NCBI RefSeq assembly: GCF_000744655.1
Contig: NZ_JQMJ01000004.1
Coordinates: 124,001 to 188,000 of the forward strand
Length of the DNA stretch: 64,000 nucleotides
Source of the DNA: Streptacidiphilus rugosus AM-16
GTDB taxonomy: Bacteria > Actinomycetota > Actinomycetes > Streptomycetales > Streptomycetaceae
Direction: 5' to 3'
The notes beneath the pieces were generated by a model. It searched no databases. It was not told the DNA's origin and saw only the letters and a list, made by a program, of their open reading frames with translations. Of this stretch, positions 51,125 to 59,688 are shown piece by piece; positions within the stretch are counted from its first letter, which is position 1; each line of letters starts with the position of its first letter. Both the position numbers and the translations under genes were made by a program.

Positions 51125-51751
51125 GTGCCCGCCACCCCGCCCGCCACCACCGTGATGCTGACCTTCGACGACGGCCCCGATCCGCGTTCGACCGACGCCC
51201 TGCTCGACGCGCTGCTCGCCGCCGGGCAGCGGGCCACCTTCTTCGTCCTCGGCGAGCACGCCGCCCGCCATCCCGGACTGCTGCTGCGCCTGCACGCCGC
51301 CGGGATGTGGCTGGGCAACCACACCTACACCCACCCCCACCTCACCCGGCTTCCGCCCGAACGGGTGTGGGCCGAGATCGACCGCACCCAGCGGACGCTG
51401 CTGGCCCTGACCGGCGTCGCGCCCACGGTGTTCCGCCCGCCCTACGGCGAGACCAGCCCCCGGATCCGCACGATCGCGCGCTCCCTCGGCCTGACCGAGA
51501 CGCTGTGGGCCACGGACACCCGCGACTGGGACGGCGCGGACGCGGACGTGATCGTGGGCCGGGCCGCCACGACGGTGGAGCCCGGTGCGATCGTGCTGAT
51601 GCACGACGGCGGTTACCGGAGCACGGTGCAGGCGCTGCCGCGGGTGCTGCGCGAGCTCGCCGCGCGGGGCCTGGAGACCGGGCCGGTGCCGGGCGCGCTG
51701 CCCGGTCCGCCGACGGGGTCGCCGCGGGTGGCCTCGGTCGTGACCGACTGA
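51125..51751 (+). CDS. CE4 polysaccharide deacetylase (NodB domain)
   Basis: 208 residues from a GTG behind GAGGAGC. The NodB motifs are complete: TFDDGPD (base Asp15 and metal Asp16), GNHTYTHPHL (metal His pair), RPPYGETS (motif 3), DTRDWDG (motif 4) and LMHDGG (catalytic His). No signal peptide is evident, which is unusual for a xylan or chitin esterase and suggests action inside the cell or export by an unknown route. Its position 100 bp after the xylanase, same strand, suggests removal of acetyl groups from xylan fragments. Peptidoglycan or chitooligosaccharide substrates remain possible. Confidence 0.88.
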   Translation: MPATPPATTVMLTFDDGPDPRSTDALLDALLAAGQRATFFVLGEHAARHPGLLLRLHAAGMWLGNHTYTHPHLTRLPPERVWAEIDRTQRTLLALTGVAPTVFRPPYGETSPRIRTIARSLGLTETLWATDTRDWDGADADVIVGRAATTVEPGAIVLMHDGGYRSTVQALPRVLRELAARGLETGPVPGALPGPPTGSPRVASVVTD

Positions 51752-51809
51752 CGGCGCTCGCGGGCGAGGACCGTCAGTCGGACCGGTTCGGTGGCGCTCC
51801 GGCGGGCGT

Positions 51810-52259
51810 TCAGCGGCGGGATCGGGCCGTGCCCATGAGCATCCGGGTGGCGGCCAGGCCAAGGGCGCAGATCACCGCGCCCACGATCACGTTGTTCCAG
51901 ATCATGCCCCTGCTGGCGGTATGGCCGATGGTGACCACCCAGGGCGAGATGATCATCCAGACGCCGATCGGGGCGCAGGTCCAGCTCAGCCGGGCGGCGC
52001 GCTCGTCGCCGAGGCTCAGGCCGAGACCGATCGCCGCGACGGCGAGGCCGATGATGAGGTTGTTCAGGGTCAGTTCGGTGCTGGCGGTGCGGAAGTGCAC
52101 CACCCACGGGGAGATCGCCGCGTACAGGCCGGCCAGGACCATCAGCCCGTCGACGGCCATCGGGCGCCCGCCCTCCAACATCCGGGCGTAGCGTTCGCGC
52201 ATCTCGGCAGCGTCGGGGTGCGCGTGTATGTCGTCAGTGCGACGTCCAAGATCAGACAT
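51810..52259 (-). CDS. SPW-repeat membrane protein
   Basis: 149 residues from the ATG at 52259 (a GTG at 52268 is the alternative). Two copies of the SPW repeat are visible: GLYAAISPWVVHF...NNLIIGLAVAAIGLGLSL and GVWMIISPWVVTIG...WNNVIVGAVICALGLAA, each with a Ser-Pro-Trp motif in the first of two membrane helices, so four helices in total. The N-terminal 45 residues are charged and cytoplasmic (HPDAAEMRERYARML). The function of the family is not known. It is common in streptomycetes. It is divergent from the MMPL gene, the gap 52260-52560 holding their promoters. Confidence 0.88.
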   Translation of the reverse strand: MSDLGRRTDDIHAHPDAAEMRERYARMLEGGRPMAVDGLMVLAGLYAAISPWVVHFRTASTELTLNNLIIGLAVAAIGLGLSLGDERAARLSWTCAPIGVWMIISPWVVTIGHTASRGMIWNNVIVGAVICALGLAATRMLMGTARSRR

Positions 52260-52560
52260 CCGACTCACGTTCCTTCACGCGAGAGATCCGCGCCTCCCCC
52301 GCACGTCGCCGTGCGTGCGGAGGCGGGGCCCTGCGAGGGGGCTCGTCGATCTACTAGCCATCCCAGAGGTAGTCAAAACATCACATATCGGGTGTATGTC
52401 TCACGGGGCTTCCGGGCCGGACGGCGGCCGACGGCACGACCCGGCTCGGCGGGGCGCAGCGAGGCCGGGCCGGGCGCGCGTGAGCGCTACCGCGCCCGAA
52501 CGGGTGGCCCCGGCCGCGCCTTGTTCGCCGTGGCGGGGTGCGGGCCTACCGTCAGGACAC
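52260..52560. other. Divergent intergenic region
   Basis: 300 bp without a gene. An AT-richer stretch at 52355-52400 (ACTAGCC through TATCGGGTGT) could hold promoter elements, but no hexamer pair is convincing. Confidence 0.35.
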
Positions 52561-54696
52561 ATGACCTCGGCTGTCGCGTACCAAGGGTTCCTGGGTCGGC
52601 TCGGCCGCTTCTGCCACCGGCGCCGCGGGCTGGTGGTCGCACTGTGGGCGGTCGGCACGGTGGTCGTGCTGGCGGTCGGCTTCGGGTTCGCCGCGCCCGC
52701 GGACAACGACTTCACCGGCGGGCGCTCGGAGTCGGCGCAGGCCCAGACGCTCATCAAACGCCACTTCCCCGAGGAGAAGGGCAGCTCGCTGACACTGGCG
52801 ATCCGTGCCCCCGGGGGCGTCGCCGCGCCCGCCACCCGTGCCAGGGTGGAGCGCCTGCTGGCCGACCTGGCGGCGGCCCCGCACATCACCGGCGTCCGAT
52901 CGCCCTACACCTCCCCCGGCCAGATCTCCCGCGACGGCACGGCGGCTTTCGCCCCGATCCAGAGCGACACCAACCCGCTCCCGGCCTCCGAGGTCAAGGA
53001 CCTGATCCAGCAGACCCGGTCGGCGTCCGGCGGCGGCGTCGCCTTCGCCCTCGGCGGCGCGGACGTGGTGGGCGCGGAGACGCCGTACGGCGGCGTCGCC
53101 GACGGGATCGGCGCGCTCGCGGCGATGGTGGTGATCCTGATCGCCTTCGGTTCGCTGCTGGCGATGGGCCTGACCATGGTCACCGCCCTGGTCGGCATCG
53201 GCACGGGCCTGGCGCTGACCTTCCTGCTCGGCTACGTCTTCCCGGCCCCGTCCTTCAGCCCCATCGTGGCCACCCTGCTCGGGCTCGGCGTGGGCATCGA
53301 CTACGCGCTGTTCATCGTCACCCGCTATCGCGAGGCACTGGCCGACGGGGAGGAGCCCGAGGAGGCGGTGGGCATCGCGATCGCGCGGGCCGGGCGTTCG
53401 GTGCTCTTCGCCGGGGCCACGGTCGTCATCGCGATGCTCGGCCTCTTCGTCGTGCAGCAGCGACTGCTGAACGCGACGGCGGTGGCCGCCTCCGTGACGG
53501 TGCTGATGACGATGGTGGCGGCGATCACCCTGCTGCCCGCGCTGCTCGGCTTCGCAGGGCGCGGCATCGACCGGTTCAAGCTGCCGTATCTGGGCCGCAC
53601 CGGATCGCGCAGCCCGATGGCCGAACGCTGGGCCCGGGTGATCCAGCGGCATCCGGTCACCGGGCTGGTCGCCGGGGCGACGCTGATGATCGTGCTCGCC
53701 ATTCCGTCCCTCTCGATGCGGCTGAGCTTCGAGGACAACAGCACCGAACCACGATCGAGCAGCGGCTACCAGGCGCACCAGATCCTCAGCGACGGTTTCG
53801 GTCCCGGCTTCGACGCGCCGTTCGTCATCGTCGCCGAGGTCCCGCCGGGCGACGCGGAGGCGGCCGCGGCGCTGTCGGCGCTGGAGGCCGCCGTGGCCCG
53901 CACTCCCGGCATCGTGCAGGTCACCCCGGCGCGGACCAGCCGCGACGGGCAGGCCGCGCTGTTCGTCGCCTACCCGAGCACGGCCCACCAGGACGCCGCC
54001 ACCCCGAAGACGCTGAACCGCCTGAGAAACGAGGTGATCCCGGCCGCCGTCCGGAACTCCGGCCTGCGCGTGCACGTCGGCGGCCCGAGCGCGGGCGACG
54101 CCGACTTCGCGGCGGAGGTCGCGGCGCGGCTGCCGTGGCTGATCGTGACGGTGATCGGGCTGGCGCTGGTGCTGCTGCTGGTCCTGGTGCGGTCGGTGGC
54201 CATCGCCCTCAAGGCGGCGCTGATGACGCTGCTCTCGGTCGGCGCGGCGTTCGGCGTGCTCACCGCGATCGTCCAGTGGGGCTGGCTGGGCCCGGCCCTC
54301 GGCTTCCCGACCACGGCCCCGGTCACGGCGTGGGTCCCGCTGTTCATCTTCCCGATCCTGTTCGGGCTCTCCACGGACTACGAGGTCTTCCTGGTCTCCC
54401 GCATCCGCGAGGAATACGACGCGGGCGCCGACACCCGCGAGGCCGTCGCCCGCGGCCTCGGCCGCACGGCCCGCGTCATCACGGCCGCCGCGGCCATCAT
54501 GGTCACCGTCTTCCTCTCCGTCCTGGCCACCCCGGACATCGCGGTCAAGGAGTTCGGCCTGGGCCTCGCGGTCGCGGTCGCCCTGGACGCGACCGTGGTC
54601 CGCATGGTCCTGGTGCCGGCCATCATGGAACTCCTCGGCGGCGTCAACTGGTGGCTCCCCCGCTGGCTCGACCGCTTCCTCCCCCAAATCGGCTGA
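52561..54696 (+). CDS. MMPL/RND-type membrane transporter
   Basis: 711 residues with twelve predicted membrane helices in two halves: one helix, an extracytoplasmic loop of about 130 residues, five helices, and the same again. The MMPL signatures are present (GLGVGIDYALFIVTRYREAL in the first half, FGLSTDYEVFLVSRIREEY in the second; both have the conserved Asp-Tyr of the proton relay). Actinobacterial MMPL proteins export lipids, siderophores or drugs. No partner gene is adjacent. It is the right length for the family (about 700-750 residues). Confidence 0.93.
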   Translation: MTSAVAYQGFLGRLGRFCHRRRGLVVALWAVGTVVVLAVGFGFAAPADNDFTGGRSESAQAQTLIKRHFPEEKGSSLTLAIRAPGGVAAPATRARVERLLADLAAAPHITGVRSPYTSPGQISRDGTAAFAPIQSDTNPLPASEVKDLIQQTRSASGGGVAFALGGADVVGAETPYGGVADGIGALAAMVVILIAFGSLLAMGLTMVTALVGIGTGLALTFLLGYVFPAPSFSPIVATLLGLGVGIDYALFIVTRYREALADGEEPEEAVGIAIARAGRSVLFAGATVVIAMLGLFVVQQRLLNATAVAASVTVLMTMVAAITLLPALLGFAGRGIDRFKLPYLGRTGSRSPMAERWARVIQRHPVTGLVAGATLMIVLAIPSLSMRLSFEDNSTEPRSSSGYQAHQILSDGFGPGFDAPFVIVAEVPPGDAEAAAALSALEAAVARTPGIVQVTPARTSRDGQAALFVAYPSTAHQDAATPKTLNRLRNEVIPAAVRNSGLRVHVGGPSAGDADFAAEVAARLPWLIVTVIGLALVLLLVLVRSVAIALKAALMTLLSVGAAFGVLTAIVQWGWLGPALGFPTTAPVTAWVPLFIFPILFGLSTDYEVFLVSRIREEYDAGADTREAVARGLGRTARVITAAAAIMVTVFLSVLATPDIAVKEFGLGLAVAVALDATVVRMVLVPAIMELLGGVNWWLPRWLDRFLPQIG

Positions 54697-54913
54697 CCCC
54701 GCTCACGCCTCGCCCGGCCCGCGGCCCAGGCGTGCCTCCGGACCGCCCGCAGGCACGCGAGGGGCAGGCGGGAGGCAGCGGCTCCGTGGGAGGGTCCTCA
54801 CCTGCACACGTCCCCCGGTGCTCCGCCCTGATGCACCGGCCAGGTCGCGCCGCAGACGTCCGTCTCTCCCTGGGCGAAGGCACCGAGAGCTCACGGCAGC
54901 GACACGGCGTCGC

Positions 54914-55342
54914 TCAGGACGGCGGCGGGCTGACGGTCACGGCGACGGACCGGTTGCGCAGCCCTTCGGCCAGGCGGGACATCTCGACGAGCGTGCCGAC
55001 CAGGCCGGCCTCCGTGAGCTCGGCGGCCATCCGGCGTGCCTCGCCCGGAGACAGGTGCGGCAGCTGCTCGCGCAGAGCCCGCATCACGGGGACCGTGCTC
55101 GCCTCCCCGTCGGCCAGGAGCAGCCGAGTGGGACCGTGCGCCGTCAGCAAGGCCTCCCGGATCTCCTGGGGAGCCGGGCCCACGCCCGTCTCGCACCAGG
55201 CGTCGGCGCAGTCCCTGCACTGCGCTTCGACGCCCCATCGCAACCGACCTCGCTCGACGAACTGACCGACGTCGCGGACGAGTTGGCCGCCACAGCCGGC
55301 GCACGGGGAGGTGAGCTTCGCGCCCTGGGTGGTACTGATCAC
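54914..55342 (-). CDS. Hypothetical protein with N-terminal zinc-ribbon cysteines
   Basis: 142 residues from the GTG at 55342 behind AAGGAGAG. The N-terminal part has two Cys pairs, CAGCG and CRDCADAWC, spaced as in a zinc ribbon. The C-terminal 80 residues form helices (VMRALREQLPHLSPGEARRMAAEL, GTLVEMSRLAEGLRNRSVAVTV) that resemble the C-terminal ligand-like domain of small ribosome-associated proteins in pattern only. I recall similar proteins of unknown function in streptomycetes. The stretch 54697-54913 upstream of its end contains nothing recognisable. Confidence 0.65.
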   Translation of the reverse strand: MISTTQGAKLTSPCAGCGGQLVRDVGQFVERGRLRWGVEAQCRDCADAWCETGVGPAPQEIREALLTAHGPTRLLLADGEASTVPVMRALREQLPHLSPGEARRMAAELTEAGLVGTLVEMSRLAEGLRNRSVAVTVSPPPS

Positions 55343-55513
55343 CGGTCTCTCCTTCTCGGGCGCCGCCGGTACGTTATCGCTGCGCGCGGAGGCCGTCGAG
55401 GAGCACGGCCGGCATAAGGCCCCGCCGCCGCGCCGCGCGGAGCGCGGCGAGTCCTGGGGCGGTGGAGGCCGGGGCCGTCGTAGGGTCGGAGCCGTCACCG
55501 AGGAGGAGTGCGG

Positions 55514-56092
55514 ATGCGCAGCGTGACCTATTCGATGGGCATGTCGCTGGACGGCTACATCGTCGGGCCGGACGGCGGCTTCAACTGGACGGAGCCGGAC
55601 GAGGAGATCTTCCGCTACTTCACGGACGAGATCCGAGGGGTCTCCACCCATCTGATGGGCCGCCGGCTGTACGAGACGATGCTGTACTGGGAGACCGCCG
55701 ACCAGGATCCGACGCTCCCCGCCCACCTGCTGGAGTGGGCCCGGCTGTGGAAGCCGCTGCCCAAGGTGGTCTTCTCCACGACCCTCTCCGAGGTCCAGGG
55801 CAACGCCCGCCTGGCCTCCGGCGGGCTGGCCGAGGAGATCGCGCGCCTGCGCGCGGAGCCGACGGAGGGTGAGATCGCCATCGGCGGTGCGACGCTCGCG
55901 GCGGAGGCGGCCGCGCTGGACCTGATCGACGAGTACCGGCCCCGGCTCTACCCGGTGCTGGTCGGCGGCGGCATCCCGTTCTTCCCCCAGCGCGAGCGCC
56001 GGGTCGATCTCGAACTCCTGGAGACCCGGACGTTCGGCTCCCGTGTCGTCTGCCTCCGCTACCGCGTCGTGCGCGACGAGGCGGCGGCCTGA
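55514..56092 (+). CDS. Dihydrofolate-reductase-like protein (RibD C-terminal domain family)
   Basis: 192 residues from the ATG at 55514, seven nt after AGGAGG. The opening VTYSMGMSLDGYIVGPDGGFNW and the segments STHLMGRRLYETMLYWE, PKVVFSTTLSEVQGNARL and EIAIGGATLAAEAAALDLIDEYRPRLYPVLVGGGIPFF (in parts) are those of YyaP/DfrA-like proteins in the RibD_C superfamily. They bind NADPH; true folate reduction is not shown for this branch. It stands alone, its start region facing the zinc-ribbon gene divergently. Confidence 0.9.
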   Translation: MRSVTYSMGMSLDGYIVGPDGGFNWTEPDEEIFRYFTDEIRGVSTHLMGRRLYETMLYWETADQDPTLPAHLLEWARLWKPLPKVVFSTTLSEVQGNARLASGGLAEEIARLRAEPTEGEIAIGGATLAAEAAALDLIDEYRPRLYPVLVGGGIPFFPQRERRVDLELLETRTFGSRVVCLRYRVVRDEAAA

Positions 56093-56184
56093 CGGCTACG
56101 GGGGCCGGCACCGAGCGGATCACCGCACGTGGCAGCATGGGTGATCCATCGTCGGGCCGCCGACTTTCGTGGTGAGGGAGCAAG

Positions 56185-56835
56185 ATGCAGGCTCTGAGAC
56201 TCGGCCCTGCGAACCATGAGCGCGTCGTGCTCTTCGCCACTGGGGCGGGTGGTGATCCGGAGCGGTACCGGCCCCTCCTGGAACACCTGGCCGCCCATGA
56301 CTGCCAGGTCATCGCGCCCCGCTTCGAGCGCTTCGTCGCACGGGAGGCGACCACGGCGGAGCTGCTCGCGCGGCCGGCCGGTCTGGTCGAGGCGCTCGGG
56401 CGGTGGGCCTCGCCGGACGCGGAGATGGTGGCGGTCGGCCACTCGATCGGTGGTTGGGCTGCCCTCTGCCTGGCCGGTGCGACGCCCTGGGGCCGGGACG
56501 GCGAGCCGATGGACGTGCCACGGGAACCGCGCGTCGGTCGTCTCGCCCTGTACGCGCCCGCGGCCGGCTGGTTCGCCGCACCGGGAGCCCTGGACGCGGT
56601 GACAGCGCCGATGCTCGTCTTCGCGGGGGAACTGGACACCATCACGCCCGTCCAGCAGGTCGCCCATCTGAGCAGCGCGCCCGCCGAGGTCGACCTGCGC
56701 GTCGTGCCGAAGGCCGGTCACTTCAGCTTCATGGACGCGCCCCCGCCGGGCACGGTCGACGATCCCGCGTTCGACGGTGACCGCTTCCGCCGGGACCTCG
56801 CCGAGGCGACACTGGAGTTCGCCACGGCTCCCTGA
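56185..56835 (+). CDS. Alpha/beta-hydrolase
   Basis: 216 residues. The nucleophile elbow is VAVGHSIGGWAAL (Ser in G-x-S-x-G, about residue 88), the acid is in MLVFAGELDTITP, and the catalytic His is in PKAGHFSFMDAPPPG. The oxyanion-forming loop FATGAGGDPERYRPLLEHLA is at the N-terminus. It resembles dienelactone-hydrolase-like or predicted dienes/esterase proteins of streptomycetes. It is cytoplasmic. The substrate is not inferable. Confidence 0.88.
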   Translation: MQALRLGPANHERVVLFATGAGGDPERYRPLLEHLAAHDCQVIAPRFERFVAREATTAELLARPAGLVEALGRWASPDAEMVAVGHSIGGWAALCLAGATPWGRDGEPMDVPREPRVGRLALYAPAAGWFAAPGALDAVTAPMLVFAGELDTITPVQQVAHLSSAPAEVDLRVVPKAGHFSFMDAPPPGTVDDPAFDGDRFRRDLAEATLEFATAP

Positions 56836-57021
56836 GGCACGTCGCTCTGCGCTCCCGACTCCGCGGCCGAACCGGGCGACAGGCCCTGGGAACTGCTTCC
56901 CGGGACCGACGACCCGACCGAGCTGCGAACCCCGCTGAACCACCTCGTGGACGACGGGGGAGTCGATCCTCGGTCGGCGGGTCCGGAAGCAGTTGCTCCC
57001 CCGACCGGCCGGGACGAGCGC

Positions 57022-57375
57022 TCAGGCGGGCTGCCAGAGCTCGATGCGGTTGCCGGCCGGGTCGGTGACCCAGCCGAAGCGGCCGACGCCCGCCATGTCC
57101 TGGGTGTCGGCGGCCACGTCCGCGCCGCTCTCGCGGAGCTGCGCGAGCATCGCGTCCAGGTCGCGGACACGGAAGTTGAGCATGGTCTGCTGGGTGCGGG
57201 AGCCGAAGTAGTCGGTGTCGGCCTCGAAGGTCGCGAAGACCGTCGGGCCGGCGTCCGGCTGCCACAGGCCGTGCTCGTCGATGTCCAGACCCAGGCAGTC
57301 GCGGTACCACGCGGCCAGCGCCGTCGGGTCGGTGGTGCGGAGGAAGTATCCGCCGATGCCGAGCACACGTTCCAT
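57022..57375 (-). CDS. VOC-superfamily (glyoxalase/bleomycin-resistance-like) protein
   Basis: 117 residues. One beta-alpha-beta-beta-beta module pair is seen: GIGGYFLRTTDPTALAAWYRDCLGLDIDEHG and MLNFRVRDLDAMLAQLRESGADV...GWVTDPAGNRIELWQPA. The C-terminal Glu in NRIELWQP is the usual metal ligand. Members isomerise, cleave or bind small molecules; single-domain versions like this one are mostly unassigned. A long non-coding stretch (56836-57021) separates it from the hydrolase. Confidence 0.9.
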   Translation of the reverse strand: MERVLGIGGYFLRTTDPTALAAWYRDCLGLDIDEHGLWQPDAGPTVFATFEADTDYFGSRTQQTMLNFRVRDLDAMLAQLRESGADVAADTQDMAGVGRFGWVTDPAGNRIELWQPA

Positions 57376-57679
57376 GCCGCCATCCTGCCAGCACGGGACG
57401 CCGACCGGCGGCCGCGCCACGCGCTCACTGCCCGGCGGTGCGCGGGCTCCCGGCGAGCCACCGTCCGACGGCGGCGACGTCGCCGCCACCCCCGAGCTGC
57501 CGACCGGGCCCGGCGCAGCGGAGCGACAGACCGAGTCCGGTGTCGACACCCAGCCAGTACCCAAGCTCTGACGGATACTCATATATCAGTGCAGCACGCT
57601 CTCCCCGCGGCCCGACCCGGTGCGATCCCCCCTCGCAGGCCCCTTACGCACGCCTGCGACGAGGGTCACACTCGAAGGC
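57376..57679. other. Intergenic region between the VOC gene and the APC permease
   Basis: 304 bp. GC-rich, with a short AT-richer segment ACTCATATATCAGTG near 57575-57590 that may belong to the permease promoter. No RNA or coding signal is apparent. Confidence 0.4.
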
Positions 57680-59188
57680 ATGTCCGACTCAAGCGCCGAC
57701 TCGAGATCCGACTCCCTTCTCACCCCGCCCGCCGCATCCCCCGAGCGGGCACTGCGCCGCACGCTCAACGTCTGGCAGGCGATCGGCCTGTCCATGGCGC
57801 TGATGGCGCCCAGCATGGCCGTCAACATCAACCCGCAGGCCGCCGCCCCGAGCGTCGGCCGGGCCGTGCCGCTCGCGTTCCTGATCGCCACCATCGGCGT
57901 GCTGCTGGTGGCCTATGTGTTCGTGCGACTGTGCCAGTACTTCCACCACTCCGGTTCGGTCTACGCCTTCGTGGGCGCCACGCTCGGGCCGCGCAGCGGG
58001 GTGGTGGCCGGCTGGGGGCTGATCGGCACCTACCTCTTCTACGGCGTCACCACCTCGTCCGTGGTCGGCATCTTCGGCACCTCGTTCCTGCAGCGCACCG
58101 GGCTCTGGTCCAGGCCGCCGGTCGACGCGCCGTTCCTGCTGACCGGCTGCGTCCTGCTCCTCGCCTGCTGGCTGACGGTGGCCTCGGTGCGGCGCGGCAC
58201 GAACGTGCTGCTCACCGTGGAGGGCGCCACCGTCGCCCTGATCCTGGTCATCACCGCGGTGGTGCTGGTCCGGCTGCTGGCCGGGAACGCCCCGGCCGGA
58301 CACCGCTTCACCCTCTCGGTGTTCTCGGTTCCCCCCGGCACCGCGCCTTCGGCGCTCTTCCTCGGTGTGGTGTTCGGCTTCCTCTCGTTCGCCGGCTTCG
58401 AGGCGGCGTCCACCCTCGGGGAGGAGGCGGTGAATCCGCGTCGGGACATCCCGCGCGCGATCCTGGGCACGACCCTGTTCGGCGGCGCGTTCTTCGTCGT
58501 GGTCACGGCCGTCGAGATGATGGGCTTCGGCACGAACGCGGCCGGCGTCGGCGCGTTCGGCGGCTCCGCGTCGCTGGTCGGCGATCTGGGCGGCGCGTAT
58601 CTCAGCCCCTGGGTCGGGAACGTGGTCACGCTGGGCGCCACGGTCAGCGCCTTCGGCTGCTGCCTGGCCTGCACGGTCGGCTCGGCCCGACTGCTGTTCG
58701 CGCTGACGCGCGACGGCCTGGGCGACCGGGGCCTCGGACGGGTCTCCCGTCGCGGCACGCCCGCCCACGCGGCCGGCGTCGTCACGGTGGCGATGGCACT
58801 GGTGCTCGGCGTGTGCATCGTGGCGTTCTCGGCCGTCCCCGAGGACACCTTCGTGTGGGGCGGCACCATCGGGACGTTGATCCTGTTGGTCGTCTACGGG
58901 CTCACCACGATCGGCGCGATCCGGCTGATCTTCGTGCAGCGCCGGATGCCCGTGCCGATGTGGCAGGTCCTGATCCCGCTCGCGGCGCTGGGCCTGCTGG
59001 GCTACACCCTCTACCGGAACGTGATTCCCTACCCGGCGTCAGGCCCGGGGCACTGGTTCCCGATCGTGGCCGGGGGCTGGCTGGCGGCGGCCGTCGTGGC
59101 GGTGCTCTCGGCACCGGGCGCGGCGCGCAGGCTCGGCCGTCAGCTGACCGAGGCGGAGGGCCTCCACCCGGACGAGGCAGCCCGCTGA
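57680..59188 (+). CDS. APC-superfamily amino-acid permease
   Basis: 502 residues with twelve membrane helices and a polar N-terminal tail. Family traits seen: LNVWQAIGLSMALMAPSMAVNINPQAAA in helix 1 (unwound G/S-rich region), FLGVVFGFLSFAGFEAASTLGEEAVNPRRDIPRAI in overlapping parts in helix 6 and the following loop, and the intracellular loop with FALTRDGLGDRGLGRVSRRGTP. The NPRRDIPRAI motif is diagnostic for APC permeases. It takes up amino acids or amines by proton symport. The start ATG at 57680 has GAAGG just upstream, and a 16-bp terminator follows. Confidence 0.92.
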   Translation: MSDSSADSRSDSLLTPPAASPERALRRTLNVWQAIGLSMALMAPSMAVNINPQAAAPSVGRAVPLAFLIATIGVLLVAYVFVRLCQYFHHSGSVYAFVGATLGPRSGVVAGWGLIGTYLFYGVTTSSVVGIFGTSFLQRTGLWSRPPVDAPFLLTGCVLLLACWLTVASVRRGTNVLLTVEGATVALILVITAVVLVRLLAGNAPAGHRFTLSVFSVPPGTAPSALFLGVVFGFLSFAGFEAASTLGEEAVNPRRDIPRAILGTTLFGGAFFVVVTAVEMMGFGTNAAGVGAFGGSASLVGDLGGAYLSPWVGNVVTLGATVSAFGCCLACTVGSARLLFALTRDGLGDRGLGRVSRRGTPAHAAGVVTVAMALVLGVCIVAFSAVPEDTFVWGGTIGTLILLVVYGLTTIGAIRLIFVQRRMPVPMWQVLIPLAALGLLGYTLYRNVIPYPASGPGHWFPIVAGGWLAAAVVAVLSAPGAARRLGRQLTEAEGLHPDEAAR

Positions 59189-59193
59189 GCCGA

Positions 59194-59229
59194 GGGCCTG
59201 GGCCTCCTGACGGCAGGAGGCCCAGGCCC
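59194..59229 (+). terminator. Terminator of the APC permease gene
   Basis: A perfect 16-bp inverted repeat (59194-59209 with 59214-59229, 4-nt loop ACGG) begins 5 nt after the stop codon. Confidence 0.92.
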
Positions 59230-59434
59230 GCCAGGGTGGGCCGCGAGGGGGCGGGGCGCCCGAGCATCCCCGCCGCCTCCGCCCGGTCGTGCCGGGCGGC
59301 GCGGGGATCCCTGCGGTGGCAATATCGGCAGGCACATGCCGAATTGGGCGACATCGCCGTCGGTTGATGACAGGTTGCGTGCCCGCCGCGCAGGATGGGA
59401 ACGCACACTTCCGCTCCCGCCTGCGAGGACGCGC

Positions 59435-59680
59435 ATGAACGCCGCCGCCCTTTCCCCCGCTTGGATCGCCGTCGCCCTTTCCCCCGCTTGGATCGCCGTC
59501 GCCCTCGAACGGTGCTGCCCGAGCTGCGGCCGCATCAGGGGCCAGAACTGCGTCACCGCCGGCGGCCACGCGGCCCGCCCGCACGTGCGCCGCCTGCGGC
59601 TCGCCGGATGGACCGATCCTGAGCGCCCACGCCGGGTCCCGTCGCCGACTGCCCAGTCGCCCGCCGCCGCGGCCTCATAA
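59435..59680 (+). CDS. Small zinc-finger protein with a 9-residue tandem duplication
   Basis: 81 residues from the ATG at 59435. After MNA, the unit ALSPAWIAV appears twice in a row, then ALERCCPSCGRIRGQNCVTAGGHAARPHVRRLRLAGW. The Cys-Pro-x-Cys...Cys-V-T...H pattern is the small zinc finger found in actinobacterial and phage proteins (C-P-x-C-G...C-x(2-4)...H-x(2-3)-R). The C-terminal tail is Pro/Arg-rich. The function is unknown; probably nucleic-acid binding. In-frame duplication of 27 bp suggests slippage. It is convergent with the GntR gene, the stops only 8 nt apart. Confidence 0.6.
   Translation: MNAAALSPAWIAVALSPAWIAVALERCCPSCGRIRGQNCVTAGGHAARPHVRRLRLAGWTDPERPRRVPSPTAQSPAAAAS
59447..59500 (+). 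repeat. 27-bp tandem duplication
   Basis: Two identical, adjacent 27-bp copies (59447-59473 and 59474-59500). The length is a multiple of three, so the reading frame is kept. Confidence 0.95.
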
Positions 59681-59688
59681 AGTCATGC

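Noticed and set aside
52552..54687. 711-residue antisense frame to the MMPL transporter
   Set aside because: Mirror of a GC-rich membrane-protein gene; Asp/Arg/His-rich without structure.
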